A stretch of DNA of 41,155 nucleotides from Granulosicoccus sp. (lineage in GTDB: Bacteria; Pseudomonadota; Gammaproteobacteria; Granulosicoccales; Granulosicoccaceae), in assembly GCA_020627685.1 (NCBI GenBank), contig JAHDGK010000042.1, positions 1 to 41,155 of the forward strand, in the 5' to 3' direction. This document shows, one piece after another, positions 17,209-25,495 of this stretch (position 1 is the first letter of the stretch; each line of letters begins with the position of its first letter). Made by a program: the position numbers and the translations under genes. Below the pieces are notes generated by a model. It was not told the DNA's origin. It was given only the letters and a program-made list of their open reading frames with translations, and searched no databases.

Positions 17209-17760
17209 ATGAATCTGACTCATCACTTCCTAGTTTCGATGCCCCAGCTGCAAGACGGCTGTTTTAAGGACTCGCTGGTATACATTATTGACCACAGCCA
17301 AAACGGTGCTTTTGGTGTGATTGTTAACCAGGAAATGGAAATGAGCCTGGGTGAGATTTTCTCGCAGCTCTCGATCACCACAGCCGACGACACACTTGGC
17401 GAGAACGCAGTTCTCAAAGGCGGCCCGGTCGATGAAAGCCATGGTCTGGTGCTGCACAAGCCCGGTCAAAAATTTGAAATCACCCAGGACTTCAAAGGCG
17501 GTGTTTCAGTGTCCAGTTCGCGGGATATCCTTGAGTCAATTGCAAAGCGCGAGACGCACTCCGATTACCTTGTGGTGCTCGGTCATGCCGGCTGGGCTGC
17601 CGGGCAACTGGAAATGGAAGTTGCCGACAACGCCTGGCTCACTGTTGAGGCCTCCACCAACATATTATTCGACACACCCATTGCAGAAAGGCGTCAGGCT
17701 GTCGGGAATATTATTGGAGTGGATCTGAGCACACTGGTTGGACACTCCGGAAATGCCTGA
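17209..17760 (+). CDS. yqgE: YqgE/AlgH family protein
   Basis: A 183-residue cytoplasmic protein of the widespread UPF0301 (YqgE/AlgH) family, whose biochemical role is not firmly known. Family marks are the N-terminal HHFLVSMPQLQDGCFKDSLV, the GAFGVIVNQ strand, 'LKGGPVDESHGLVLH' and the 'LGHAGWAAGQLEMEV' block. It is 50 nt after the tonB-like gene, and its end overlaps the start of yqgF, the usual gammaproteobacterial pair. Confidence 0.95.
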   Translation: MNLTHHFLVSMPQLQDGCFKDSLVYIIDHSQNGAFGVIVNQEMEMSLGEIFSQLSITTADDTLGENAVLKGGPVDESHGLVLHKPGQKFEITQDFKGGVSVSSSRDILESIAKRETHSDYLVVLGHAGWAAGQLEMEVADNAWLTVEASTNILFDTPIAERRQAVGNIIGVDLSTLVGHSGNA

Positions 17761-18199
17761 GCGCGCCAAAGGCACCTGCGTGGCTTTCGATTTCGGAACC
17801 CGCAGAATAGGTCTTGCAGTCGGTGAATTCAGCCTCCAAACAGCCTCGCCTATTGGCGTCGTCAAAAATACTAACGGCACACCAGATTGGCCCTCCATTG
17901 ACGATTACATCGAACAATGGAAACCCAGCGACCTTGTCGTCGGTTGGCCGTTGACAGAGGATCTGCAGGAACAAACCATTACCCATCACGTAAAAGGCTT
18001 TATTAAACGTCTGACCAAACGTTACGGCCTTCCGGTTCATAAAGCCGATGAGCGATTCAGCTCGATGGCCGCACAAGCCGAAATTAAAAATATGCGAAGC
18101 ACTGGGCAGCGGAAACGCAAGACAACACATGCAGATGTCGATACACTCGCGGCCGCCCTTATACTCGAATCTTGGTTTGCCATGGAATCTCAACAGTGA
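17753..18199 (+). CDS. yqgF: RuvX/YqgF family RNase H-fold nuclease
   Basis: Putative pre-16S rRNA nuclease or Holliday-junction resolvase-like protein with an RNase H fold. Visible catalytic acidic positions are the Asp in AFDFGTRRIGLAVG, the Glu in DERFSS and the Asp in HADVDTLAAALILE. The chosen ATG at 17753 overlaps the yqgE stop by 8 nt and gives 148 residues. A TTG five codons earlier is also in frame. In E. coli YqgF is needed for 16S 5'-end maturation. Its gene overlaps both neighbours, so it is part of the gshB-pyrC' transcription unit. Confidence 0.94.
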   Translation: MPERAKGTCVAFDFGTRRIGLAVGEFSLQTASPIGVVKNTNGTPDWPSIDDYIEQWKPSDLVVGWPLTEDLQEQTITHHVKGFIKRLTKRYGLPVHKADERFSSMAAQAEIKNMRSTGQRKRKTTHADVDTLAAALILESWFAMESQQ

Positions 18200-18729
18200 A
18201 CGAGACCGGTACAACAGTTTTTGATACTCAAACCGTCAACAGTTGGCTCGACGGCATGCTAGCCCCTTTGATGCAATTATTTGATGAGCAAACGCCAATT
18301 GCCCTCATCGGCATCCGGCGAGGCGGCGTCGATGTAGGAACCCATTTACTTGCAGAATTGAAAGCACAAGGTGTGGCGGTCGAAGAAGAACTGGGTGAAC
18401 TCAACATCGCGTTTTACAGAGATGACTTCAGCTCCGTTGGTCTGCATCCAGTCGTTGGTCCATCGCAAGTACCATTCGATATTGAAGACAAACACATTGT
18501 TCTCGTCGATGACGTGTTGGGGACAGGGCGTACCGTGCGTGCAGCCATGAATGAGATATTTGACTATGGCCGCCCGGCAAAAATTACGCTTGCCGTATTA
18601 GTTGAACGGCAGGGGCACGAGCTTCCTATTCGCGCCGATGTTGTCGGGCACTCTCTGGATGTCGGCAAGAATGAATACATCGATCTGGACGCGTCAACGA
18701 TGCAAGTTAGTGTGGGCAAAAAATCATGA
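18196..18729 (+). CDS. pyrR: PyrR bifunctional pyrimidine regulator / uracil phosphoribosyltransferase
   Basis: Type I phosphoribosyltransferase-fold protein that converts uracil and PRPP to UMP, and in Gram-positives also controls pyr attenuation. The PRPP loop is intact as [18 protein letters not shown], with the family blocks [23 protein letters not shown] and [17 protein letters not shown]. The GTG at 18196 overlaps the yqgF stop (GTGA), which I prefer over a TTG 8 codons earlier. The gene is coupled by a 4-nt overlap to pyrB. Regulation of pyr genes by PyrR in this lineage is not proven. Confidence 0.94.
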   Translation: MNETGTTVFDTQTVNSWLDGMLAPLMQLFDEQTPIALIGIRRGGVDVGTHLLAELKAQGVAVEEELGELNIAFYRDDFSSVGLHPVVGPSQVPFDIEDKHIVLVDDVLGTGRTVRAAMNEIFDYGRPAKITLAVLVERQGHELPIRADVVGHSLDVGKNEYIDLDASTMQVSVGKKS

Positions 18730-19706
18730 GTCTTGCAGATCCGCAGTTTAACGCGCTGGGTGAGCTACATCATTTCATCGATATCGATGGGTTGGATAAA
18801 AGTCTACTCACGCAAATTCTGGACACGGCAGAAGGCTTTGCAGGTGTTAACGATCGCACCATTAAAAATGTGCCATTACTGCGTGGCAAAACGGTCGCGA
18901 ATTTGTTTTTCGAGAACAGCACGCGAACACGTACCGCGTTTGAACTTGCCGCCAAACGACTGAGCGCCGATGTACTCAATGTTGATTTAGTGACCTCTTC
19001 AACGAACAAAGGAGAATCCTTGCTCGACACCTTGCATGTCCTAGAAGCACTTCAATGCGACATGTTTGTTGTGCGACATGGTGAGTCTGGAGCTGCCCAC
19101 TTTATCGCCCGGCACGTCTCACCTTCCATTAATGTCATCAATGGCGGTGACGGACAACACTCCCACCCGACTCAGGGCATGCTCGACATGTTCACTATCA
19201 GAAGACATAAGGGAGACTTCAGCAATTTGTGTGTTGTGCTCATCGGTGATATTCGGCATTCGCGGGTTGCCCGATCAGATATATCAGCGTTGGTAAAACT
19301 CGGGACCGGTGAAGTGCGCGTAGTTGGCCCCAGAACACTTGTCCCATCCGATGTTGAATCTTTGGGCGTTACTATTTTTCCAACCTTGGAAAAAGCCTTA
19401 GTCGGCGCCGATGTCATTATGGGACTGCGACTTCAAAAAGAACGCATGCGCACGGCAACAGTACCAAGCTCTGGCGAATTTTACCGAACCTATGGCTTAT
19501 CACCAGAGAGGCTAGCGTTGGCAAAACCCGATGCCCTCATCATGCACCCTGGCCCGACCAATAGAGGGGTAGAGATAGCTGGCAGTGTTGCGGACGGAAA
19601 ACAATCAGTAATCCTTGAGCAAGTGACCTACGGAATTGCAGTGCGCATGGCGGTGATGTCCATTGTCATGGGCAATGCCACTAACCTGCGGCGGGCACAG
19701 TCGTGA
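18726..19706 (+). CDS. pyrB: Aspartate carbamoyltransferase catalytic subunit
   Basis: Catalyses carbamoyl phosphate + aspartate to carbamoyl aspartate, the committed step of pyrimidine synthesis. The 326-residue protein carries the carbamoyl-phosphate loop [17 protein letters not shown], the [10 protein letters not shown] block, the RHSRVARSD aspartate-site region and [10 protein letters not shown] near the C-terminus. The ATG overlaps pyrR by 4 nt and the stop overlaps the pyrC' start (GTGA). No pyrI regulatory subunit is present. In Pseudomonas the PyrB is held in a dodecamer with the inactive PyrC', and the same arrangement is expected here. Confidence 0.97.
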   Translation: MSLADPQFNALGELHHFIDIDGLDKSLLTQILDTAEGFAGVNDRTIKNVPLLRGKTVANLFFENSTRTRTAFELAAKRLSADVLNVDLVTSSTNKGESLLDTLHVLEALQCDMFVVRHGESGAAHFIARHVSPSINVINGGDGQHSHPTQGMLDMFTIRRHKGDFSNLCVVLIGDIRHSRVARSDISALVKLGTGEVRVVGPRTLVPSDVESLGVTIFPTLEKALVGADVIMGLRLQKERMRTATVPSSGEFYRTYGLSPERLALAKPDALIMHPGPTNRGVEIAGSVADGKQSVILEQVTYGIAVRMAVMSIVMGNATNLRRAQS

Positions 19707-21019
19707 GCGTAACTACCGAACAAGTTATCATCATCGACCGGGTTCAACTACTCGATAACGATACCGAGCACCGGATTACTATTCGTGATGGTCACGTTGA
19801 ATCTATCGTCGCCAGCTCGGATGCGTCCAAAGAAACCGGACCTAATGTTCTAGTCATTGATGGGCAGGGACAAACAGCGGTACGTGGACTCTGCGATTTA
19901 TACTCGCGTCTGCGCGAACCCGGGCTCACACGCAAAGGGTCCATTGCCACCGAATCGCAAGCGGCCCTCGCATCAGGCTTTACCAAGGTGCTTTGTTCAC
20001 CGGATACTCAGCCCACCATCGATAGCATTGCAACCGTTCAGCTTATACGACAACGTGCAGAAGCTGCCCAAGGCGCAGAGATACTTCCCATTGCAGCCTT
20101 AACGGTCGGTTTAGCAGGCGAACAACTCAGTGAACTGGCAACCCTACAAGCAGCGGGTTGCCCTGCTGCAAGTCAGGCCGATGTCCCCGTGGGCAACACG
20201 AATGTTCTGTACAGCGCCATGGAGTATGCAGCATCCTTTTCCATGCCTTTGTTCATGACTGCCCGAGATTCTCAGCTAGGTGCCGGTGGTTGTGCGCACG
20301 CGGGAGCGATGGCGACGAAACTTGGGCTGCCAAGTATTCCTGTCGCTGCGGAAACAGTGGCACTGGCACGCTTGTTGGAGCTGTGTCGTGAAACCGAGTG
20401 TCGTCTGCATATTTCACGCATAAGCTCGGCACGTTCTCTTCAGATGATCGATGCCGCGAAGCAAGCTGCCTTGCCGGTTACTTGCGATGTTGCGCTTCAT
20501 CACCTGTTCTTCACTGACGAGCAGTTGGCTGGATACGATTCAACCTTCCACAGTGAAGTGCCATTTCGGAGCCTTGCCGATCGTGACGCTTTGCGAGAGG
20601 GTTTACGCGCAGGGATCATCGACGCGATCTGTACCGATCATGCGCCGCATGATAGAGATGCCAGCCTCGCGCCTTTCCCTGCCACCGAGCCGGGATTGTC
20701 TGCCTATCACTGGGCACTGCCCTTAATCTTACAGTTGCCCGAATTGGTAGGCCTGCCATTAAATCAGGTATTCGAAAAACTCAGCGCAGCGCCTCGCAGA
20801 ATTATTGATGGCGCAGAGCACACCGGTATGACTGAAGGTGAGCAGGCTGACTTTTTCTTATTGAACAAAGATGCAGCCGTTGACCCAATGAAAGTGTCGC
20901 TTGAGTCTGTCGGCACTAATCACCCACTGAATATTCACAGTGCAGAATCGCTCGGCCTGAGCCCCATGCTTGGGCGAGTTTCACATGCGTTTCTGCAATC
21001 ACGACACCACCCGTTTTAA
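19703..21019 (+). CDS. pyrC': Dihydroorotase-like protein PyrC' (probably catalytically inactive)
   Basis: Amidohydrolase-fold homologue of dihydroorotase (438 residues). The metal-binding HxH of active type I enzymes is lost: the motif D-x-H-x-H-LREPG reads [10 protein letters not shown], with Tyr67 and Arg69 in place of both histidines. The usual HCED block is replaced by ARDSQL, and the second His of the HIAH motif is Arg in HISRISSA. The late motif ICTDHAPHD is kept. The same loss is known for the Pseudomonas pyrC' product, which is required structurally for ATCase assembly. The gene is coupled to pyrB by a 4-nt overlap. An active PyrC should be encoded elsewhere. Confidence 0.93.
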   Translation: MSVTTEQVIIIDRVQLLDNDTEHRITIRDGHVESIVASSDASKETGPNVLVIDGQGQTAVRGLCDLYSRLREPGLTRKGSIATESQAALASGFTKVLCSPDTQPTIDSIATVQLIRQRAEAAQGAEILPIAALTVGLAGEQLSELATLQAAGCPAASQADVPVGNTNVLYSAMEYAASFSMPLFMTARDSQLGAGGCAHAGAMATKLGLPSIPVAAETVALARLLELCRETECRLHISRISSARSLQMIDAAKQAALPVTCDVALHHLFFTDEQLAGYDSTFHSEVPFRSLADRDALREGLRAGIIDAICTDHAPHDRDASLAPFPATEPGLSAYHWALPLILQLPELVGLPLNQVFEKLSAAPRRIIDGAEHTGMTEGEQADFFLLNKDAAVDPMKVSLESVGTNHPLNIHSAESLGLSPMLGRVSHAFLQSRHHPF

Positions 21020-21037
21020 AACCAGGTATATAACTCC

Positions 21038-21640
21038 ATGAGAGACGCAGAAGAACATAAAAAAGCCATGCAGTCTCTGCAGGAAGAGCAAAAGAAAAAG
21101 GTCAAGGAAGCTGAACACGCTGACCGCGGTTTAGTTCTGGTTCATACCGGCAACGGCAAAGGTAAATCCAGCTCCGCATTCGGTGTGGCGGCTAGAGCGT
21201 TGGGCTGGGGTAACCAAGTTGCCGTCGTACAATTTATTAAAGGCACTTGGAAAACGGGAGAACGTGAATTTTTCAACAAATTCCCGGAGCAGTTGCATTG
21301 GCATACTATGGGTGAAGGCTTTACCTGGAATACACAAGACCTTGATAGAGATATTGCTGCCGCAACTGCCGCCTTTGAAAAAGCCGTAACTATTATGCAA
21401 AGTGGTGACTACGATCTTGTCATTCTTGACGAAATCAATATTGCGCTGCGCTATGACTATTTAGACGTGGAAAAAGTCATTGCCGGGGTGCAATCACGCG
21501 ATGCTCGGACCAGTGTCATCCTAACAGGACGGGATGCTAAGCCTGCATTGATGGACATGGCTGATCTTGTCAGCGAGATGAAAGAAATCAAACATCCTTT
21601 TCAGGCAGGCATAAAAGCCAAACAAGGAATTGATTTCTAG
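21038..21640 (+). CDS. cobO: Corrinoid adenosyltransferase (CobO/BtuR/CobA type)
   Basis: Transfers the 5'-deoxyadenosyl group of ATP to reduced corrinoids, in cobalamin synthesis or salvage. The 200-residue protein begins with a charged helix. The variant P-loop HTGNGKGKSSSAFG follows, then VVQFIKGTWKTGE, 'LVILDEINIALRYDYLD' and TGRDAKPALMDMAD, all family hallmarks. It starts 18 nt after pyrC' and is followed 39 nt later by cobQ. Together they place corrin activation and amidation in the same transcription unit as pyrimidine genes. The SD is weak (AGGT about 11 nt upstream). Confidence 0.95.
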   Translation: MRDAEEHKKAMQSLQEEQKKKVKEAEHADRGLVLVHTGNGKGKSSSAFGVAARALGWGNQVAVVQFIKGTWKTGEREFFNKFPEQLHWHTMGEGFTWNTQDLDRDIAAATAAFEKAVTIMQSGDYDLVILDEINIALRYDYLDVEKVIAGVQSRDARTSVILTGRDAKPALMDMADLVSEMKEIKHPFQAGIKAKQGIDF

Positions 21641-21679
21641 TTTTTAGTCCCTGCCCACTTTGTTGATGAATGAGCGGCC

Positions 21680-23185
21680 ATGACTGCGCGCGTACTTATG
21701 TTCCAGGGCACAGGCTCTGATGTTGGAAAATCCACATTAGTTGCGGGACTGTGTCGAATAGCTAAACGACAAGGGATCTCCGTCGCCCCTTTCAAGCCGC
21801 AAAACATGTCTAACAATGCAGCCGCCTGTATTGACGGAGGTGAAATAGGTCGCGCCCAAGCTTTGCAGGCACGGGCTGCAGGCCTTGAACTACACGTTGA
21901 CTTCAACCCTGTACTACTCAAGCCGCAAAGTGACCGTACAGCTCAGATTGTTGTTCACGGCAAAGTGTTGGATACCATTTCTGCCGCAGATTATATGAAC
22001 AAGCAGCGACAACACCTCATGGATTCCGTTGTCGATAGTTTTAAGCGTCTGAGTAATAGCTACGATTTGGTATTAGTAGAAGGCGCTGGTAGCACCGCAG
22101 AGACCAATTTACGTTCACGTGATATAGCCAATATGGGCTTTGCGCAGCGTGTCAAATCTCCTGTTTGTTTGATTGGCGATATCGACAGAGGCGGTGTTAT
22201 CGCCTCTATTGTGGGTACCAAAACGGTCATTGATGCCAGCGATGCTGCGTTAATTAAAAGCTTTGTGATTAACCGGTTTCGCGGTGATCCTAGATTGTTC
22301 GATGACGGGGTGATTGACATTGAAACCATGAGCGGATGGCCCTGCAGAGGTGTAGTCCCATGGTTACCGTCTGCATTAAAGCTTCCACAAGAGGATGCCG
22401 TCGTATTAGAACAACATCACGAGTCAGAAGGCAGGCAAAGCGTTAAAATCCGAATAGCGGTTCCTATGCTCTCGCGGATTGCCAATTTTGATGACATGGA
22501 TCCCTTAAGACTAGAGCCGAATGTTGAGCTGGGTTTTGTAAGACCCGGCACCCCCATCCCCAAAGACATAGATGCCATCATCATTCCTGGAACTAAGTCC
22601 ACAGTTGGTGATTTAGCCTTTTTAAAAGCGCAAGGATGGCATCACGACATCATTGCATTCGCTCGGCAAGGTGGACATGTGACTGGAGTATGCGGCGGCT
22701 ATCAGCTACTTGGAAAACACATTCATGATCCTGAAGGTGTTGACGGTGACGCTTGCAGCGTTGAGGGGCTTGGGTTGTTAGATATAGACACGACCATGCT
22801 TGCAAACAAACAGACACGCCAAGTTCATGGTACTTGCAGCCGAAGTGGTGCGCCACTATCAGGTTATGAAATACACGTGGGTACAAGTACCGGGCGCGAC
22901 ACGCAAAAACCCATGACCATACTCAATAACACTCCCGATGGCGCCGTGAGCGCGCAAGGCAACGTTGAAGGTACCTACGTCCACGGCTTATTCAGCAGTG
23001 ATGAGTTTAGAGCGAGCTGGTTAAACCGGCTTAAGCGGGACACAGCGAGTGGTCTTAACTATGAAACAACCGTTGAAAACGAACTGGACACTCTCGCTGA
23101 TGGTTTAGAAGAATCGCTAGACGTGGCTGCGCTTTTCAACGATGCTGCTGTACCTCAAATTCCCCAGGCTAGCCAAACTCACTGA
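21680..23185 (+). CDS. cobQ: Cobyric acid synthase (glutamine-hydrolysing)
   Basis: Amidates four carboxylates of adenosyl-cobyrinic a,c-diamide using glutamine and ATP. The N-terminal half is a dethiobiotin-synthetase-like ATPase with P-loop [17 protein letters not shown] and [10 protein letters not shown]. The C-terminal half is a class I glutamine amidotransferase with nucleophile C338 in [11 protein letters not shown] and His435 in TYVHGLF. The 501-residue length is usual. Its stop overlaps the end of the convergent tdk gene by 7 nt. No other late cobalamin genes (cobD, cobC, cobU and others) are in view. Confidence 0.97.
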   Translation: MTARVLMFQGTGSDVGKSTLVAGLCRIAKRQGISVAPFKPQNMSNNAAACIDGGEIGRAQALQARAAGLELHVDFNPVLLKPQSDRTAQIVVHGKVLDTISAADYMNKQRQHLMDSVVDSFKRLSNSYDLVLVEGAGSTAETNLRSRDIANMGFAQRVKSPVCLIGDIDRGGVIASIVGTKTVIDASDAALIKSFVINRFRGDPRLFDDGVIDIETMSGWPCRGVVPWLPSALKLPQEDAVVLEQHHESEGRQSVKIRIAVPMLSRIANFDDMDPLRLEPNVELGFVRPGTPIPKDIDAIIIPGTKSTVGDLAFLKAQGWHHDIIAFARQGGHVTGVCGGYQLLGKHIHDPEGVDGDACSVEGLGLLDIDTTMLANKQTRQVHGTCSRSGAPLSGYEIHVGTSTGRDTQKPMTILNNTPDGAVSAQGNVEGTYVHGLFSSDEFRASWLNRLKRDTASGLNYETTVENELDTLADGLEESLDVAALFNDAAVPQIPQASQTH

Positions 23186-23763
23186 GCGCTTGCCATAACC
23201 TGACGATGATGTCGTCGGCACTTGGATTCGTAGCGATCATTACCGCCGATCTCCACCTGAGCACCTGAGGCTATTGCCTCCCCCGCCTCATTGACTCGCA
23301 CAGTCATGGTAGCTTTTCGTCCACAGGTGCAAACCGTTTTAAGTTCGGACAACTTATCGGCGATTGCTAGAAGCCTGGTGGAGCCGGGAAACAACTCCCC
23401 TTTAAAGTCAGTGCGGATACCAAAACACAATACCGGCACGTTAAGCTCGTCGACAACTTGAGCCAACTCATCAACTTGCTCTCGTGCCAGAAACTGCGCC
23501 TCATCAACCAAAACACACGCTAACGGTGTTTGTTCATGCTGTAGCTTTAACGGTTGATAGAACGCAGTTTGATCATCAAAGAGTGCAGCAGATTCTTGCA
23601 GTCCAATACGAGAGCGGATGACGCCCCGCCCAAATCGATCATCAATGGCAGCTGTGTACAGTGCCACTTGCATACCTTGCTCGCGATAGTTATGCGCTGA
23701 CTGCAGCAAGGAGGTGGACTTACCCGCATTCATCGCAGAGTAGTAGAAATAAAGTTGTGCCAA
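23179..23763 (-). CDS. tdk: Thymidine kinase (type II)
   Basis: Phosphorylates thymidine with ATP in pyrimidine deoxynucleoside salvage. The 194-residue protein has the P-loop [17 protein letters not shown] and the lid/Walker B segment VLVDEAQFL. It also has the conserved [14 protein letters not shown] and a C-terminal zinc site (CTCG and CRRHH). It begins 3 nt after the mutarotase stop on the same strand, so it appears to be the last gene of a DUF5060-Kelch-fucU-tdk run, and it converges on cobQ. Confidence 0.97.
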   Translation of the reverse strand: MAQLYFYYSAMNAGKSTSLLQSAHNYREQGMQVALYTAAIDDRFGRGVIRSRIGLQESAALFDDQTAFYQPLKLQHEQTPLACVLVDEAQFLAREQVDELAQVVDELNVPVLCFGIRTDFKGELFPGSTRLLAIADKLSELKTVCTCGRKATMTVRVNEAGEAIASGAQVEIGGNDRYESKCRRHHRQVMASAQ

Positions 23764-23766
23764 CGA

Positions 23767-24219
23767 TCAAACCTCAGGTGGGACGACGCCTTTAGTCAAA
23801 ATGAAGCAACCATAGAAACGTCGCTCACTCGTTGCCAGTACGGCATAACTTGTACTGGCTTTATCATAAAACGCGAAGCGCTCTAACGGTGAGAGTTTAA
23901 ACCCTTCTCCTTCATGCTGATTGATTTTCGCCTGAACTTCTTGTTGAACGTCAGGTTGTGCATCCGGGTCACCCACCACCTCCATACACTGGGCAGCATT
24001 ATCGATAAAGGTATCTAAGGGCAATAACGACAGAACAGCATCGGCTGCGTCAACAACATTTGCGCCGTCCATGCGAAGCACTTTGCCATGAGTGGTTTTT
24101 TTCGCCACGCTTTCGGACGGAAAGTTCGCATCGGCCAGAACCAGTGTATCCCCGTGCCCCATGGCCGCCAGCACTTGCAACACATCGGGATTAAGCAGTG
24201 GGTTAATATTTTTTAACAC
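23767..24219 (-). CDS. fucU: FucU/RbsD family sugar mutarotase
   Basis: Interconverts sugar anomers (L-fucose for FucU, ribose/pyranose forms for RbsD), speeding supply of the anomer used by kinases or isomerases. The 150-residue protein opens with the family signature LLNPDVLQVLAAMGHGDTLV followed by LADANFPS, carrying the catalytic His and Asp. The C-terminal half has ERFAFYDKA and a late aromatic strand. FucU is a closer match than RbsD by length and the ADANFP motif. The start is GTG with AGAGGT about 10 nt upstream, inside a possible hairpin. No fucose catabolic genes are nearby, so the true sugar is unknown. Confidence 0.88.
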   Translation of the reverse strand: MLKNINPLLNPDVLQVLAAMGHGDTLVLADANFPSESVAKKTTHGKVLRMDGANVVDAADAVLSLLPLDTFIDNAAQCMEVVGDPDAQPDVQQEVQAKINQHEGEGFKLSPLERFAFYDKASTSYAVLATSERRFYGCFILTKGVVPPEV

Positions 24220-24229
24220 GGCTTTGGCT

Positions 24230-24253
24230 ACCTCTTTTATCAGGCTAAGAGGT
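24230..24253 (-). promoter_or_regulatory. Inverted repeat containing the fucU ribosome binding site
   Basis: On the minus strand ACCTCTT and AAGAGGT (7-bp arms, 10-nt loop) form a hairpin in which the second arm is the Shine-Dalgarno sequence of the mutarotase gene. It could sequester the site or act as a weak terminator after the Kelch gene. No T-run is present. Confidence 0.4.
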
Positions 24254-24291
24254 CACCACACTAAACCGACTGACTTAAGAGCGCAAGCGAA

Positions 24292-25437
24292 CTACCGGTG
24301 TCGCTTGCGACCCTGACGACGAAGCAACCCTACCACCGCTAAAAGTGGCAATAACAATAAAGTAACGGCACCCGATTTTGATCTAGGTGTGTCGGTGTCC
24401 GGCACTTCATCAGGAACTTCGTCGGGGCCTTGTATCTCTGGCAAACTCAGATTTTCAATCGTGTTGCTTTCCGAACTGGGACTGCCGCCAATCGTCGTTG
24501 ATCCGGACATGGCATAAAAACGCGAATCAACTAATCCGCCTCCCCCGCCATGTCGACCTACCGTCATGGGCGGTAAGGTCTGCCACGAATCCGATTCAAC
24601 ATCGTAGGCCTCTACTACTCGCAAGGCATCATTGCTGGTATTGATCTCACCGCCGGCTACGATGACATAATCATCGTAGGCAACCGTCATAACACCAGCG
24701 CGTCCTGTGGGGATATCTGCACCAGAGGTCCACTGCCCCGACGTAAAGTCGTAAACATCCGTTGCAAGCACCGGATTTGCCGATGGATTAGGCAATCGTG
24801 TTTGACGACCGCCAGCGGCGACTAATCGATCTCCCACCATAACGGCTGAGAAATGATCTCTAGCATTGGGTGCATCTGCCAGTATTGTCCACTCTCCCGT
24901 TGCAGGATCGAATTCATCAAACCATGCCACGGCTCCACCATCGTGCCCTTGAGTATTTCCACCGATCAAATATATTTTTTCATTCCTGACCACGGCAGCG
25001 GCACTGCCTCGAAGTCTTGCCAGCGGTTGACTACCCTCGACCGACCAAGTATTCGTCGTGGTATCGAAGACATGAATTTCGGGGACTAATTGCTCATTCG
25101 GGTAGCAGCACGTAAACGCGCCCACGATGTATATATCATTATCAATGGCAACAGCCTGCATGTGATGTAGCTCCAGCGGCGCGGCTCCTAGATCGTCCCA
25201 TTGCCTGGTATCCGTTGAGTAGCGCTCCACTGAACGGGTTCCACGCCCACCCAGCAAATACAGATAATCACCTACCACGATACCCGTAGCTTCGTGGCGA
25301 GGACTCAACCGAGAGCCGTCGTTACTCGCCTCAAGCTGCCATTGGCTGTTGACGGTAAGCGCAGCGCTGGCCAGAGCTGACACTGTCAGACAAGCTGCAA
25401 GAACGGAATAATTCAGTGTTCGGTAAATTAGTTTCAT
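24292..25437 (-). CDS. Secreted Kelch-repeat protein with C-terminal membrane/sorting tail
   Basis: A 381-residue exported beta-propeller protein. A signal peptide (about residues 1-25, ends in ALASA) precedes at least five Kelch blades with the typical 'YLLGGRG...VERY', 'IYLIGGNTQG', 'LVAAGGRQT' and 'VIVAGGEIN' Gly-Gly strands and WxxLPPM-type turns. The C-terminus has a Pro/Asp/Glu linker (PDEVPDEVPDTDTP), a hydrophobic helix (AVTLLLLPLLAVVGLL) and a basic tail (RRQGRKRHR). That three-part pattern resembles GlyGly-CTERM or similar sorting signals. Some bacterial Kelch proteins such as NanM are sugar mutarotases, but the role here is unknown. It is 58 nt after the DUF5060 gene and 72 nt before fucU. 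Confidence 0.85.
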   Translation of the reverse strand: MKLIYRTLNYSVLAACLTVSALASAALTVNSQWQLEASNDGSRLSPRHEATGIVVGDYLYLLGGRGTRSVERYSTDTRQWDDLGAAPLELHHMQAVAIDNDIYIVGAFTCCYPNEQLVPEIHVFDTTTNTWSVEGSQPLARLRGSAAAVVRNEKIYLIGGNTQGHDGGAVAWFDEFDPATGEWTILADAPNARDHFSAVMVGDRLVAAGGRQTRLPNPSANPVLATDVYDFTSGQWTSGADIPTGRAGVMTVAYDDYVIVAGGEINTSNDALRVVEAYDVESDSWQTLPPMTVGRHGGGGGLVDSRFYAMSGSTTIGGSPSSESNTIENLSLPEIQGPDEVPDEVPDTDTPRSKSGAVTLLLLPLLAVVGLLRRQGRKRHR

Positions 25438-25495
25438 GCCCTGTTAACGGCAAATTCCTAAAATTCCGATGTGACGCCGGTAACAAGGGTGTGGT

